This document shows, in pieces, positions 1 to 7,978 of a DNA stretch of 64,000 nt (position 1 is its first letter; each line of letters begins with the position of its first letter). Position numbers and translations under genes: made by a program. Source of the DNA: Bacteroidota bacterium. GTDB lineage: Bacteria > Bacteroidota > Bacteroidia > Bacteroidales > Bacteroidaceae. The notes under the pieces are model-generated. The model was given only the letters and a program-made list of their open reading frames with translations, did not search any database and was not told the DNA's origin. The DNA is taken from NCBI GenBank assembly GCA_023426145.1, contig JAFABG010000034.1, positions 1-64,000 of the forward strand. Reading direction: 5' to 3'.

Positions 1-123
1 TGGGATTTTTACTAGGATAATCAGTAAGATTAGCGCTCTTACGATTTTGCAATACATCAACAAAATCAACAATAGACCTATTGGAAGGATTAAATATGCG
101 CTAATTTAATTCCGCCAACGGGT
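1..123 (+). mobile_element. Right end of an insertion sequence (IS982-like)
   Basis: The transposase tail stops at 109. Reading inward from position 123 on the minus strand gives ACCCGTTGGCGG, and an ACCC start is the usual tip of IS982-type terminal repeats. The element therefore probably ends at about 123, some 30 bases upstream of the promoter of the next gene. The left end and the target duplication lie outside the window, so the boundary is inferred from one end only. Confidence 0.55.
2..109 (+). CDS. C-terminal end of an IS transposase, probably IS982 family (cut by window edge)
   Basis: An open frame enters from the left edge in frame 2 and ends at the TAA at 107-109, giving 35 residues. 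The last residues, NNRPIGRIKYALI preceded by ALTILQYIN, match what I know of the conserved C-terminus of IS982-type DDE transposases in Bacteroidota. The catalytic part lies outside the window, so intactness cannot be judged. The stop is followed 14 bases later by a candidate inverted-repeat tip. The family call rests on a short tail remembered from related proteins, so it is moderately confident. That it is a transposase is more certain than the exact family. Confidence 0.62.
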   Translation, partial: GIFTRIISKISALTILQYINKINNRPIGRIKYALI

Positions 124-151
124 TTGATGCAGTATTTTTTAAGTATGCGCA

Positions 152-184
152 TTTACTATTTGTGAATTGAAATTTATATCTTTG
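152..184 (+). promoter_or_regulatory. Bacteroides-type promoter of the NigD-like gene
   Basis: TATCTTTG at 177-184 matches the TAnnTTTG -7 element of Bacteroides promoters. TTTA at 152-155, 21 bases upstream, is a three-of-four match to the -33 TTTG. The start codon follows 22 bases after the -7 element. The insertion sequence ends just upstream of it. Confidence 0.55.
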
Positions 185-206
185 CAAACTCTTAAAAAAT
201 AGATTT

Positions 207-1025
207 ATGAAACAATTGAAATTTTTCTTGGTAGCAATATTGACAATAATAATTGGGGGAAGTGTGACTTCATGTATGAATACTGACTCAGATCCAATTT
301 ATACAGATTTGGCTATTGCTAAAGCTACATCTTTTATTTCTCCTACATTTCAACTGGCTAATGGACAGAAATTGGTAGTTACTAATGCTACTGCAGATAC
401 GTATAATGAAGGTCAATTGTATGTGTTCTATTATCAATATAATACAGAAGAACAAGCTTGGAATGCTCCAACTTTAAATGTAACACTCTATCAAGGAAGT
501 ACTCCAACTTCAATCAGTGCAAAAAGTGCAGAAGGTCCTGTGTCTAGTACCAGTGCTACCGCTGCCAATGCTCCTCTTTATACCGTTGAAGGTTATGTGG
601 CTGGATTAGGAGAAGTAAATCCTATGTTATATACTAATGAATTTTTGATTTTGCCATTGGTCTATTGGGTTGCAAATAGCACTTCTGAAACAGAGTTGGC
701 AACAGAACTCAATAAGCACTCCTTTATAGTGAACTATGATATAGAAAGCTTAACTAGTACGAATACAGAGTTGGTGTTAACAGTCAATCATGTAGTTGAT
801 ACATCAAATGATCCTACCGATTTAAAGCGTGATAAATATACATATACTACTAAAGCTTATTCGTTAAGTAACGCAGTTTCTGCTTTTCATGCCAAAACTG
901 GTAATTATCCTTTGAGTATTAAAGTTAAGGCAATAACTAATATTACTAAGAATTCTCTCAACTCGCAAGATGGAGCCAAAGAAGAGAGCTCACAGTCTTT
1001 GCCGATTAAATTTACAGTAAACTAA
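207..1025 (+). CDS. NigD-like outer-membrane lipoprotein (putative)
   Basis: This 272-residue protein begins with a lipoprotein signal (charged MKQLK, hydrophobic stretch, then TSC with the lipidated Cys at about residue 23). The mature part is rich in Thr, Ser and Asn and has an all-beta look, which suits a secreted two-domain NigD-like protein of Bacteroides. No catalytic motif is visible. The gene is preceded by a good promoter and followed two bases later by the Yip1 gene, so the two are probably cotranscribed. The NigD assignment rests on size, lipobox and overall composition rather than on a diagnostic motif, so an unclassified lipoprotein remains possible. Confidence 0.5.
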   Translation: MKQLKFFLVAILTIIIGGSVTSCMNTDSDPIYTDLAIAKATSFISPTFQLANGQKLVVTNATADTYNEGQLYVFYYQYNTEEQAWNAPTLNVTLYQGSTPTSISAKSAEGPVSSTSATAANAPLYTVEGYVAGLGEVNPMLYTNEFLILPLVYWVANSTSETELATELNKHSFIVNYDIESLTSTNTELVLTVNHVVDTSNDPTDLKRDKYTYTTKAYSLSNAVSAFHAKTGNYPLSIKVKAITNITKNSLNSQDGAKEESSQSLPIKFTVN

Positions 1026-1027
1026 AA

Positions 1028-1603
1028 TTGAATTACAAAGAGTTATTTAATATCGCAATAAAACTAATTTCCTCTCCAGCTAAGGCTTGGGAGGAAATTT
1101 CTATGCAAGAGGATAAGCGAAAAGTCTTTATGACTTTTGTTTATCCTATGATTGGTTTATGTGGGTTATCTGTCTTTATTGGTTCTTTATTGACCAATGG
1201 ATGGGCTGGTCCGCAAAGTTTTCAGATCGCGATGACAAGCTGTTGTGGTGTTGCTGTGGCGTTGTTTGGAGGCTATTTTCTAGCTGCGTACGCTATAAAT
1301 GCTTGTAATGTACGTATATTTGGAAAACCTGCTGATATTCCTTTGGTTCAACATTTTGCCGGATATGCTTTAGTTGTTCCTTTTTTACTTCAGATAGTGA
1401 CTGGGGTATTACCTGATTTTAAGATAATAGCTTGGTTATTTCAGTTCTATATTGTTTATGTAGTGTGGGAAGGTGCTCCTATAATAATGGATGTTGAAGA
1501 AAAAATACGATTAAAATTCACCTTATTCTCTTCAGCTTTGTTAATACTGTGTCCAGCTGTTATTCAAATTGTTTTTAATAAATTGATCGCTGTTCTAAAT
1601 TAG
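1028..1603 (+). CDS. Yip1 family membrane protein
   Basis: The 191-residue protein has about five hydrophobic segments and an N-terminal stretch, SSPAKAWEEI, typical of bacterial Yip1-domain proteins. The start is a TTG two bases after the upstream stop. The next ATG would remove the conserved N-terminal helix, so I keep TTG. Bacterial Yip1 proteins are integral inner-membrane proteins of uncertain role. The gene sits between a surface lipoprotein gene and smpB, and the tight spacing suggests a single transcript, but this gives no clear functional hint. Confidence 0.75.
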   Translation: MNYKELFNIAIKLISSPAKAWEEISMQEDKRKVFMTFVYPMIGLCGLSVFIGSLLTNGWAGPQSFQIAMTSCCGVAVALFGGYFLAAYAINACNVRIFGKPADIPLVQHFAGYALVVPFLLQIVTGVLPDFKIIAWLFQFYIVYVVWEGAPIIMDVEEKIRLKFTLFSSALLILCPAVIQIVFNKLIAVLN

Positions 1604-1612
1604 TGTATAAAA

Positions 1613-2065
1613 ATGAAACAACCTGCTATAAATATAAAAAATAAGCGTGCAACGTTTGACTATGAGTTAGTAGATACGTATACTGCCGGGATTGTATTGA
1701 CTGGGACAGAAATTAAATCGATTCGCCTTGGTAAAGCTAGCCTTGTTGATACATTTTGCTATTTAACAAAAGGTGAATTATGGGTCAAGAATATGCACAT
1801 AGCTGAATACTTTTATGGATCGTACAATAATCATACGGCAAGGAGGGATCGGAAATTATTGCTGAACAAGAAAGAGTTGGAAAAGTTGCAACGAGGAACT
1901 AAAGATCCTGGGTTTACGATCATTCCTGTACGTTTGTTTGTTAGTGAGAAAGGGTTGGCTAAACTTGTTGTTGCTTTGGCGAAAGGTAAAAAGCAATATG
2001 ATAAACGAGAGTCAATCAAAGAAAAGGATGACCGTAGGGATATGGCTCGAATGTTTAAACGGTAA
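1613..2065 (+). CDS. smpB: SsrA-binding protein SmpB
   Basis: SmpB binds tmRNA and delivers it to stalled ribosomes for trans-translation. The 150-residue length is typical. The N-terminal half carries the conserved GTEIKSIR motif and the following segment with ASLVDTF. The C-terminal tail is basic (KGKKQYDKRESIKEKDDRR), as needed to enter the mRNA channel. The gene starts 9 bases after the Yip1 gene and lies 39 bases upstream of metH, in the same direction. No tmRNA gene was recognised in the window. Confidence 0.95.
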   Translation: MKQPAINIKNKRATFDYELVDTYTAGIVLTGTEIKSIRLGKASLVDTFCYLTKGELWVKNMHIAEYFYGSYNNHTARRDRKLLLNKKELEKLQRGTKDPGFTIIPVRLFVSEKGLAKLVVALAKGKKQYDKRESIKEKDDRRDMARMFKR

Positions 2066-2104
2066 GGATACATAAAATGGGTATTAATGTGATTTAACTT
2101 AAGA

Positions 2105-4852
2105 ATGAAAAGAACTATATTTCAAATAGCCTCTGAGCGCATTCTGATATTGGATGGTGCTATGGGTACGATGATTCAGCAATACAATCTAAAAGAAGAG
2201 GATTTTCGTAATGAACGTTTTGCTAATATTCCTGGGCAATTGAAAGGGAATAATGATTTCCTATGTCTTACTCGTCCTGATATTATTGAAGAGATTCATC
2301 GTAAATATCTTGATGCTGGTGCCGATATAATTGAAACCAATACTTTCAGTTCTACCACTGTTTCTATGGCAGACTATCATGTGGAAGAATATGTTCGCGA
2401 AATGAATCTAGCAGCAGTAAAATTAGCTCGTGATTTGGCGGATGAATATACATCTAAGAATCCAAATAAACCACGTTTTGTTGCTGGATCCGTTGGCCCG
2501 ACTAATAAAACGTGTTCCATGAGTCCAGATGTTAATAATCCAGCTTTTCGGGCATTGACTTATGATGAACTTGCTACTGCATATCAACAACAGATGGTTG
2601 CTTTGCTTGAAGGTGGGGTAGACTTAATTCTAATTGAAACAATATTTGATACATTGAATGCTAAAGCTGCTATTTTTGCAGCTGAAAAGGCTATGAAGGC
2701 AACTCATATTGAAGTTCCTATCATGTTGTCGGTTACTGTCTCTGATATTGGAGGTCGTACATTATCTGGACAAACTTTGGAGGCCTTTTTGGCTTCAGTT
2801 CAGCATGCTAATTTATTTTCTGTTGGATTGAATTGTTCATTTGGTGCTCGTCAGTTAAAACCATTTTTAGAACAATTAGCAAATCGTGCTCCTTATTACA
2901 TCAGTGCTTATCCAAATGCTGGCTTACCAAATAGTTTGGGGAAATATGACCAAACACCTGAGGATATGGCTCATGAAGTGGAAGAATACGTTGCTGAGAG
3001 ATTGATTAATATTATTGGTGGATGCTGTGGAACTACAGATGCTTATATTGCAAAATATCAGGCTTTGGTGGAAGGTGCTAAACCTCATATCCCAGTTCCG
3101 AAGCCTGATTGTATGTGGCTTTCAGGTCTTGAGCTACTAGAAGCTAAGCCTGAAATTAATTTTATAAATGTTGGGGAACGTTGTAATGTTGCGGGGTCTC
3201 GTAAATTTCTTAGGTTGATTAATGAAAAGAAATATGATGAGGCTTTATCTATTGCACGTCAGCAGGTTGAAGATGGAGCTTTGATTGTTGACGTCAACAT
3301 GGATGATGGTTTGTTAGATGCTGAATCTGAAATGACTACATTCCTTAATCTAATTATGTCTGAGCCAGAAATAGCCCGTGTTCCCATTATGATTGATTCT
3401 TCTAAGTGGGAAGTAATTCTTGCAGGATTGAAATGTCTTCAAGGGAAGCCTATTGTTAATTCTATCTCTTTGAAAGAAGGAGAGGCAGCTTTTCTTGAGC
3501 ATGCTAATATTATAAGGCAATATGGTGCTGCGGCTGTGGTCATGGCATTCGATGAAAAAGGGCAAGCAGATACTGCCGCTCGTAAAATTGAAGTATGTGA
3601 GCGTGCTTATCGTCTGTTAGTTGATAAAGTCGGCTTTAATCCTTATGATATTATATTTGACCCCAATGTGCTTGCAGTAGCTACAGGAATTGAAGAGCAT
3701 AACAATTATGCTGTAGACTTTATAGAAGCCACTGGCTGGATTAAAAAGAATCTTCCAGGTGCTCATGTTAGTGGGGGGGTAAGTAACCTTTCGTTCTCGT
3801 TCCGAGGCAATGATTATATTCGCGAAGCAATGCATGCTGTATTTCTTTATTATGCTATTCAGCAGGGGATGGATATCGGTATTGTTAATCCAGGGGCTTC
3901 TGTTCTCTATACTGATCTTCCAGCTGATGTTTTAGAGCAAATTGAAGATGTAGTTTTAAATCGTCGCCCTGATGCATCTGAACGTCTTATTGAATTAGCC
4001 GAAAAGTTAAAGAATACCAAGAGTGGAAATTCTGAGCATGTAGATTTAAAACAAGATGTTTGGCGGGAAGAAAGTGTACAAGAACGATTGAAGTATGCTT
4101 TGATGAAAGGAATCGGAGACTTTTTGGAACAAGACTTAGCTGAGGCTTTACCACTTTATGATAAAGCAGTGGGAGTTATAGAAGGTCCATTGATGGACGG
4201 AATGAATCACGTCGGAGATTTGTTTGGTGCGGGTAAAATGTTTTTGCCTCAAGTTGTGAAGACTGCTCGTACGATGAAAAAAGCAGTAGCAATATTACAG
4301 CCAATTATTGAATCGGAAAAGGTTGAAGGAACTTCTTCAGCGGGTAGAGTGTTGCTTGCAACTGTAAAAGGAGATGTTCATGATATCGGTAAAAACATAG
4401 TTGGTGTAGTAATGGCTTGCAACGGGTATGAGATTATTGATCTTGGAGTTATGGTTCCTGCAGAAACTATTTTGCAGCGTGCGATAGAAGAAAAAGTTGA
4501 TATGATAGGACTGAGTGGACTCATAACACCATCGTTGGAAGAGATGACTCATGTAGCTAGTGAATTAGAGAAAGCAGGATTCGATATTCCTTTGCTTATT
4601 GGTGGAGCTACAACTTCAAAAATGCATACAGCATTGAAGATAGCTCCTGTTTATCACGCACCAGTAGTGCATTTGAAAGATGCCTCGCAAAATGCTGGAG
4701 TTGCTTCTCGCTTACTAAATCCACAATTAAAGGATAAATTGGTCTCTGATCTAAATGCAGAATATGAAGCGCTTCGTGAGAAAAGCGGTATGTTGCGTAG
4801 AGAAACGATATCGTTAGAGGAAGCTCAGAAGAATAAATTGAATTTATTTTAA
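2105..4852 (+). CDS. metH: B12-dependent methionine synthase lacking the activation domain
   Basis: Transfers a methyl group from methyltetrahydrofolate to homocysteine through cobalamin. Domain order over 915 residues: homocysteine-binding barrel (about 1-325, zinc ligands in NCSFG and in GGCCG, Cys307 and Cys308), pterin-binding barrel (INVGERCNVAGSRKF, about 350-620), four-helix cap (about 640-735) and B12-binding Rossmann domain with GDVHDIGKN. The cobalt-ligating His is residue 759, the same number as in E. coli. E. coli MetH has 1227 residues. This protein ends in the linker after the B12 domain, so the AdoMet-binding reactivation domain is absent. A stand-alone copy of that domain lies at 39212-40114. 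Only 39 bases separate it from smpB, leaving no room for a riboswitch. Confidence 0.96.
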   Translation: MKRTIFQIASERILILDGAMGTMIQQYNLKEEDFRNERFANIPGQLKGNNDFLCLTRPDIIEEIHRKYLDAGADIIETNTFSSTTVSMADYHVEEYVREMNLAAVKLARDLADEYTSKNPNKPRFVAGSVGPTNKTCSMSPDVNNPAFRALTYDELATAYQQQMVALLEGGVDLILIETIFDTLNAKAAIFAAEKAMKATHIEVPIMLSVTVSDIGGRTLSGQTLEAFLASVQHANLFSVGLNCSFGARQLKPFLEQLANRAPYYISAYPNAGLPNSLGKYDQTPEDMAHEVEEYVAERLINIIGGCCGTTDAYIAKYQALVEGAKPHIPVPKPDCMWLSGLELLEAKPEINFINVGERCNVAGSRKFLRLINEKKYDEALSIARQQVEDGALIVDVNMDDGLLDAESEMTTFLNLIMSEPEIARVPIMIDSSKWEVILAGLKCLQGKPIVNSISLKEGEAAFLEHANIIRQYGAAAVVMAFDEKGQADTAARKIEVCERAYRLLVDKVGFNPYDIIFDPNVLAVATGIEEHNNYAVDFIEATGWIKKNLPGAHVSGGVSNLSFSFRGNDYIREAMHAVFLYYAIQQGMDIGIVNPGASVLYTDLPADVLEQIEDVVLNRRPDASERLIELAEKLKNTKSGNSEHVDLKQDVWREESVQERLKYALMKGIGDFLEQDLAEALPLYDKAVGVIEGPLMDGMNHVGDLFGAGKMFLPQVVKTARTMKKAVAILQPIIESEKVEGTSSAGRVLLATVKGDVHDIGKNIVGVVMACNGYEIIDLGVMVPAETILQRAIEEKVDMIGLSGLITPSLEEMTHVASELEKAGFDIPLLIGGATTSKMHTALKIAPVYHAPVVHLKDASQNAGVASRLLNPQLKDKLVSDLNAEYEALREKSGMLRRETISLEEAQKNKLNLF

Positions 4853-4862
4853 AATAGTAGCA

Positions 4863-5462
4863 ATGAATAATATCTATTCTTTCTTTTGCTTATTTATTAC
4901 AGTGTTAATTATGCCATCTTGTTCTTCATCTGCAACTGAAAATAAGGCATCTGATTCAGTGAATGCAACTTTGGAAAATATATTTGAACGTAAGAGTGTT
5001 CGAACATATTTAGATAAAGGGGTGGAGAAGGAAAAAATAGATTTAATGCTTCGTGCTGCTATGGCAGCTCCCTCTGGAAAAGACGTTCGCCCTTGGGAGT
5101 TCATTGTTGTCTCTGATCGAATGTTATTAGATTCTATGGCTGCAGAACTTCCATATGCAAAGATGTTAGCGCAAGCTCGTTATGCAATAATAGTATGTGG
5201 TGACTCTCTTCGTTCTTCTTATTGGTATCTAGATTGTTCTGCTGCTGCACAAAATTTATTGTTGGCGGCTCAAAGTTTAGGGATAGGAGCTGTGTGGACA
5301 GCTGCTTATCCTTATGAAGAGCGCATGCAGGTCGTTCGCAAGTACATTAAATTACCCAATCATATACTGCCTTTATGTGTTATTCCTTTCGGATATCCGG
5401 CTACTAAAGAGCGTCCTAAACAGAAGTATGATCAGAAAAAGATACACTATAATCATTACTAG
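4863..5462 (+). CDS. Nitroreductase family lipoprotein
   Basis: A flavin-dependent nitroreductase-fold protein of 199 residues. The N-terminus is a lipoprotein signal ending MPSCSSS with the Cys near residue 20, so the enzyme is predicted to sit in the envelope, which is unusual for this normally cytoplasmic fold. The FMN-binding signature RKSVRTYLDKGVEKEKI and the later APSGKDVRPWEFIVV are clear. The C-terminal half has AQNLLLAAQSLGIGAVW, the usual core motif. The gene starts 10 bases after metH and probably shares its transcript. The substrate is unknown. Confidence 0.88.
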   Translation: MNNIYSFFCLFITVLIMPSCSSSATENKASDSVNATLENIFERKSVRTYLDKGVEKEKIDLMLRAAMAAPSGKDVRPWEFIVVSDRMLLDSMAAELPYAKMLAQARYAIIVCGDSLRSSYWYLDCSAAAQNLLLAAQSLGIGAVWTAAYPYEERMQVVRKYIKLPNHILPLCVIPFGYPATKERPKQKYDQKKIHYNHY

Positions 5463-5481
5463 CATCTAAATTGGTTTTATA

Positions 5482-5516
5482 GACCTTTTTCCTAATCAAA
5501 CCTTTGAATAAAGGTC
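5482..5516. terminator. Hairpin between convergent genes
   Basis: GACCTTT at 5482-5488 pairs with AAAGGTC at 5510-5516 around a 21-base loop that holds further weak pairing. It lies between the convergent nitroreductase and mltF genes. There is no strong T-run on either side, so terminator function is only likely. Confidence 0.4.
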
Positions 5517-5549
5517 AGTTATCTTTCTATTAAGTTAAGGCTGGGATGA

Positions 5550-6956
5550 TTATATTTTAATTCTCTTTTTATACAGCTCATATCTGTACATGATATCTCT
5601 TACAAAGTTATAAGTCTCTATTCCACGAAAATATCCGTTTTTACAAACAGGATCTGTAAAATATTCCTCATTACTCTTAAGTAAGATATACTTTTCCACA
5701 TTGTTTTTCCAAATCAGTTCATTTTTTCCATACTTTTTGGCCAATGCCATAGCATCATATATGTGGCCTAAGCCAGCGTTGTAGGATGCTAAAATGAAGT
5801 TTAGTCTTTCTTGTTTGTTTGGAACCATATTGAAGCTACGGTCAGTTGCCTGTATATACTTGATGGCGGCTTTAATACTTTCTTCTGGATTCTGTTCCTT
5901 TCCAGGAGGTACACCCATTATTCGGGCTGTAGCAGGCATTAGCTGCATTAATCCTTTGGCTCCAGCCCACGATATTGCTGTTGTATCAAAGTTAGACTCC
6001 GTATAAGCCAATGAAGCGAGCATTCGCCAGTCCCATCCAATTTCTTTAGCATATTTTTTGAATAATTTATCGTAGTGTGATATTTTTCCTTCCTTAATAG
6101 AAAGTATAGGGGAGTGAAGTCTCATTTTGCTATTTTCAAAATAGCGTTTCATACTTGCTGTATACGCTGGAGACTTTAAGTTTGTTTGATTCCATTTGTT
6201 GGCCGCATCGGCTAGTAAGGGAGTCTCTTTTCTTACAGCCCATGAAGAGCGTTGGTCAAAACTAATTGAGAGATTTATATTTAAATTAGGATAGTACGTC
6301 TTGTTTAGTTTTGCGACATCATCATCAGCGACAGTATATGGTATTCTCCCTTGAGCTACTTGTGCAATTAAATCTTCGGTAGTTATACTGTCACCTTCTA
6401 TTTCATGAATTTTAATGCCGCCTCCTAATTCGTTATTCAAATTAACCAAGCGGTTGTAGTATTTTCCAGGTTTGGCGTAGACGTCTTTACCCACAAGTTC
6501 TGTTACATCTTTTATTGGTTTAAATTTGCTACTCTGTTGTTGTATTATGACTTGATGAGTAATAACATCTTCTCCGCAGTAAAGCAGGCTATCTTTCCAT
6601 TTTTTTGTAGCAGGGAGATTATAAGCGATTATATCTCCCTCTCCAGCTAGTAATTTACGAATTAATTCATCTGTATTTTTAGCTACTTCTATTCGTAACT
6701 TTACTCCTAAGCTCTTAGCAAATTGTTCACTAAGTTCGTATTGAAACCCCATTTCCTGCCCACGGTAAATGAAATATGAGGTGGAACTATAAAGTGTCAA
6801 TACGACTAATTCTCCACTATCTTTAATTTGTTGTAAATCTCTTACTACATCATTCTTTGTGTGATGATGTTTATTTATACAGCTTAAAAGGCTACCTATC
6901 AAAAATAACGAAAAGCCTATAAACAGTACGTTAACTTTAACTTTGGCATTCTTCAT
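5550..6956 (-). CDS. MltF-type membrane-bound lytic murein transglycosylase
   Basis: A 468-residue envelope protein with two parts. Residues about 1-26 form a lipoprotein signal ending SLLSC. Residues about 45-275 form a family 3 solute-binding (amino-acid binding type) domain. Residues about 295-450 form an SLT lysozyme-like domain with AYTESNFDTTAISWAGAKGLMQ split over the catalytic Glu (in ESNF) and the GLMQLMP motif. This is the layout of E. coli MltF, which cleaves peptidoglycan to 1,6-anhydro muropeptides. Its ATG overlaps the stop of udk by four bases (ATGA), so translation is probably coupled. Confidence 0.9.
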   Translation of the reverse strand: MKNAKVKVNVLFIGFSLFLIGSLLSCINKHHHTKNDVVRDLQQIKDSGELVVLTLYSSTSYFIYRGQEMGFQYELSEQFAKSLGVKLRIEVAKNTDELIRKLLAGEGDIIAYNLPATKKWKDSLLYCGEDVITHQVIIQQQSSKFKPIKDVTELVGKDVYAKPGKYYNRLVNLNNELGGGIKIHEIEGDSITTEDLIAQVAQGRIPYTVADDDVAKLNKTYYPNLNINLSISFDQRSSWAVRKETPLLADAANKWNQTNLKSPAYTASMKRYFENSKMRLHSPILSIKEGKISHYDKLFKKYAKEIGWDWRMLASLAYTESNFDTTAISWAGAKGLMQLMPATARIMGVPPGKEQNPEESIKAAIKYIQATDRSFNMVPNKQERLNFILASYNAGLGHIYDAMALAKKYGKNELIWKNNVEKYILLKSNEEYFTDPVCKNGYFRGIETYNFVRDIMYRYELYKKRIKI

Positions 6957-7570
6957 TCTTCATTTTTCAAGTGCTTTTTTATGTACATCGTTAGGATATT
7001 AATAGCAACGTCATTGCTACCTCCTTCAGGAACGATAAGATCAGCATATCGCTTGCACGGTTCTATAAATTGCAGGTGCATAGGTTTTAATACTCTTGTA
7101 TAACGCTCCATTACAGCTTCTGCAGTTCTTCCTCGTTCTATGACATCCCTTTGAATTACACGTATCAATCTTTCGTCTGGGTCCGCATCCACAAAAATTT
7201 TAAGATCCATCATATTGCGCAATTTTTTGTCGCACAAAGCAAGAATACCTTCAATAATAACAACTTCACGCGGTTCAATGTGAATAGTTTCTGGTTGACG
7301 AGTACATGTTAAATAGGAATAGGTGGGTTGCTCAATGCATTTTCCTTCTTTCAGCATCATTATATGCTTGGAAAGTAAACTCCACTCAAATGCGTCTGGG
7401 TGATCAAAATTAATATTTTGACGTTCTTCAACGGGGATATGACTGCTGTCTTTGTAGTATGAATCCTGAGGTAATAATACAACCTCTTCTACTGGAAGAC
7501 TCTCTATTATTTTTCGTACAACGGTGGTCTTTCCAGAGCCAGTTCCACCTGCAATTCCTATTATTAACAT
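6953..7570 (-). CDS. udk: Uridine kinase
   Basis: Phosphorylates uridine and cytidine in pyrimidine salvage. The 205-residue protein has the Walker A motif GGTGSGKTTV at residues about 8-17, the PQDSYYKD motif that binds nucleoside, NFDHPDAFEW, and a late RVIQRDVIERGR arginine-rich lid. Length is normal for bacterial Udk. A promoter lies directly upstream, and mltF follows with a four-base overlap. That pairing of a nucleotide-salvage enzyme and a cell-wall hydrolase has no obvious metabolic logic. Confidence 0.96.
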   Translation of the reverse strand: MLIIGIAGGTGSGKTTVVRKIIESLPVEEVVLLPQDSYYKDSSHIPVEERQNINFDHPDAFEWSLLSKHIMMLKEGKCIEQPTYSYLTCTRQPETIHIEPREVVIIEGILALCDKKLRNMMDLKIFVDADPDERLIRVIQRDVIERGRTAEAVMERYTRVLKPMHLQFIEPCKRYADLIVPEGGSNDVAINILTMYIKKHLKNEE

Positions 7571-7636
7571 CTCTTTATAGTATTTTTAGAACCAAATAGC
7601 GTACTTTTGCATTAGTAATCTATTGCATTGACAAGA

Positions 7637-7668
7637 CAAATATAGAAACAATTCATTAAAATAACAAC
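7637..7668 (-). promoter_or_regulatory. Promoter of udk-mltF
   Basis: On the minus strand TATATTTG (7644 to 7637) matches the -7 element, and GTTG (7668 to 7665) lies 20 bases upstream as a -33 element. It lies in the 101-base gap shared with the divergent Dabb gene. Confidence 0.6.
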
Positions 7669-7671
7669 GTA

Positions 7672-7971
7672 ATGGTAAAACACATTGTATTATTTAAGTT
7701 AAAAGACGAAGTTTCTGAAGCGGAGAAGATATTAGTTATGAACAAATTCAAAGAAGCTATTGAAGCTCTTCCGGTTAAAATTTCAGTTATTCGTAAAATT
7801 GAAGTGGGTTTGAATGTAAATTTAGGAGAATCTTGGCATATAGCTCTAAATAGTGAGTTTGATACCCTGGATGATGTGAAAATCTATGCAGCTCACCCTG
7901 ATCATGTTGTAGCTGGAAAAATTTTGGCTGATGTAAAAGAGAGTCGTGCTTGCGTAGACTATGAATTATAA
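7672..7971 (+). CDS. Dabb family (stress-responsive alpha/beta barrel) protein
   Basis: A 99-residue ferredoxin-like-fold protein beginning MVKHIVLFKLKDEV, which is the hallmark opening of Dabb domains, and ending with AAHPDHVV, another family motif. The domain usually forms dimers, and several members act as small cyclases or are induced by stress, but the substrate here is unknown. TACTTTTG at 7602-7609 could be a -7 element. dsbD follows so closely that the two must be cotranscribed. Confidence 0.85.
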   Translation: MVKHIVLFKLKDEVSEAEKILVMNKFKEAIEALPVKISVIRKIEVGLNVNLGESWHIALNSEFDTLDDVKIYAAHPDHVVAGKILADVKESRACVDYEL

Positions 7972-7978
7972 CTATAAA

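Noticed and set aside
2066..2104. Possible B12 riboswitch ahead of metH.
   Set aside because: Only 39 bases lie between smpB and metH, too few for a cobalamin riboswitch, and no conserved box is seen.
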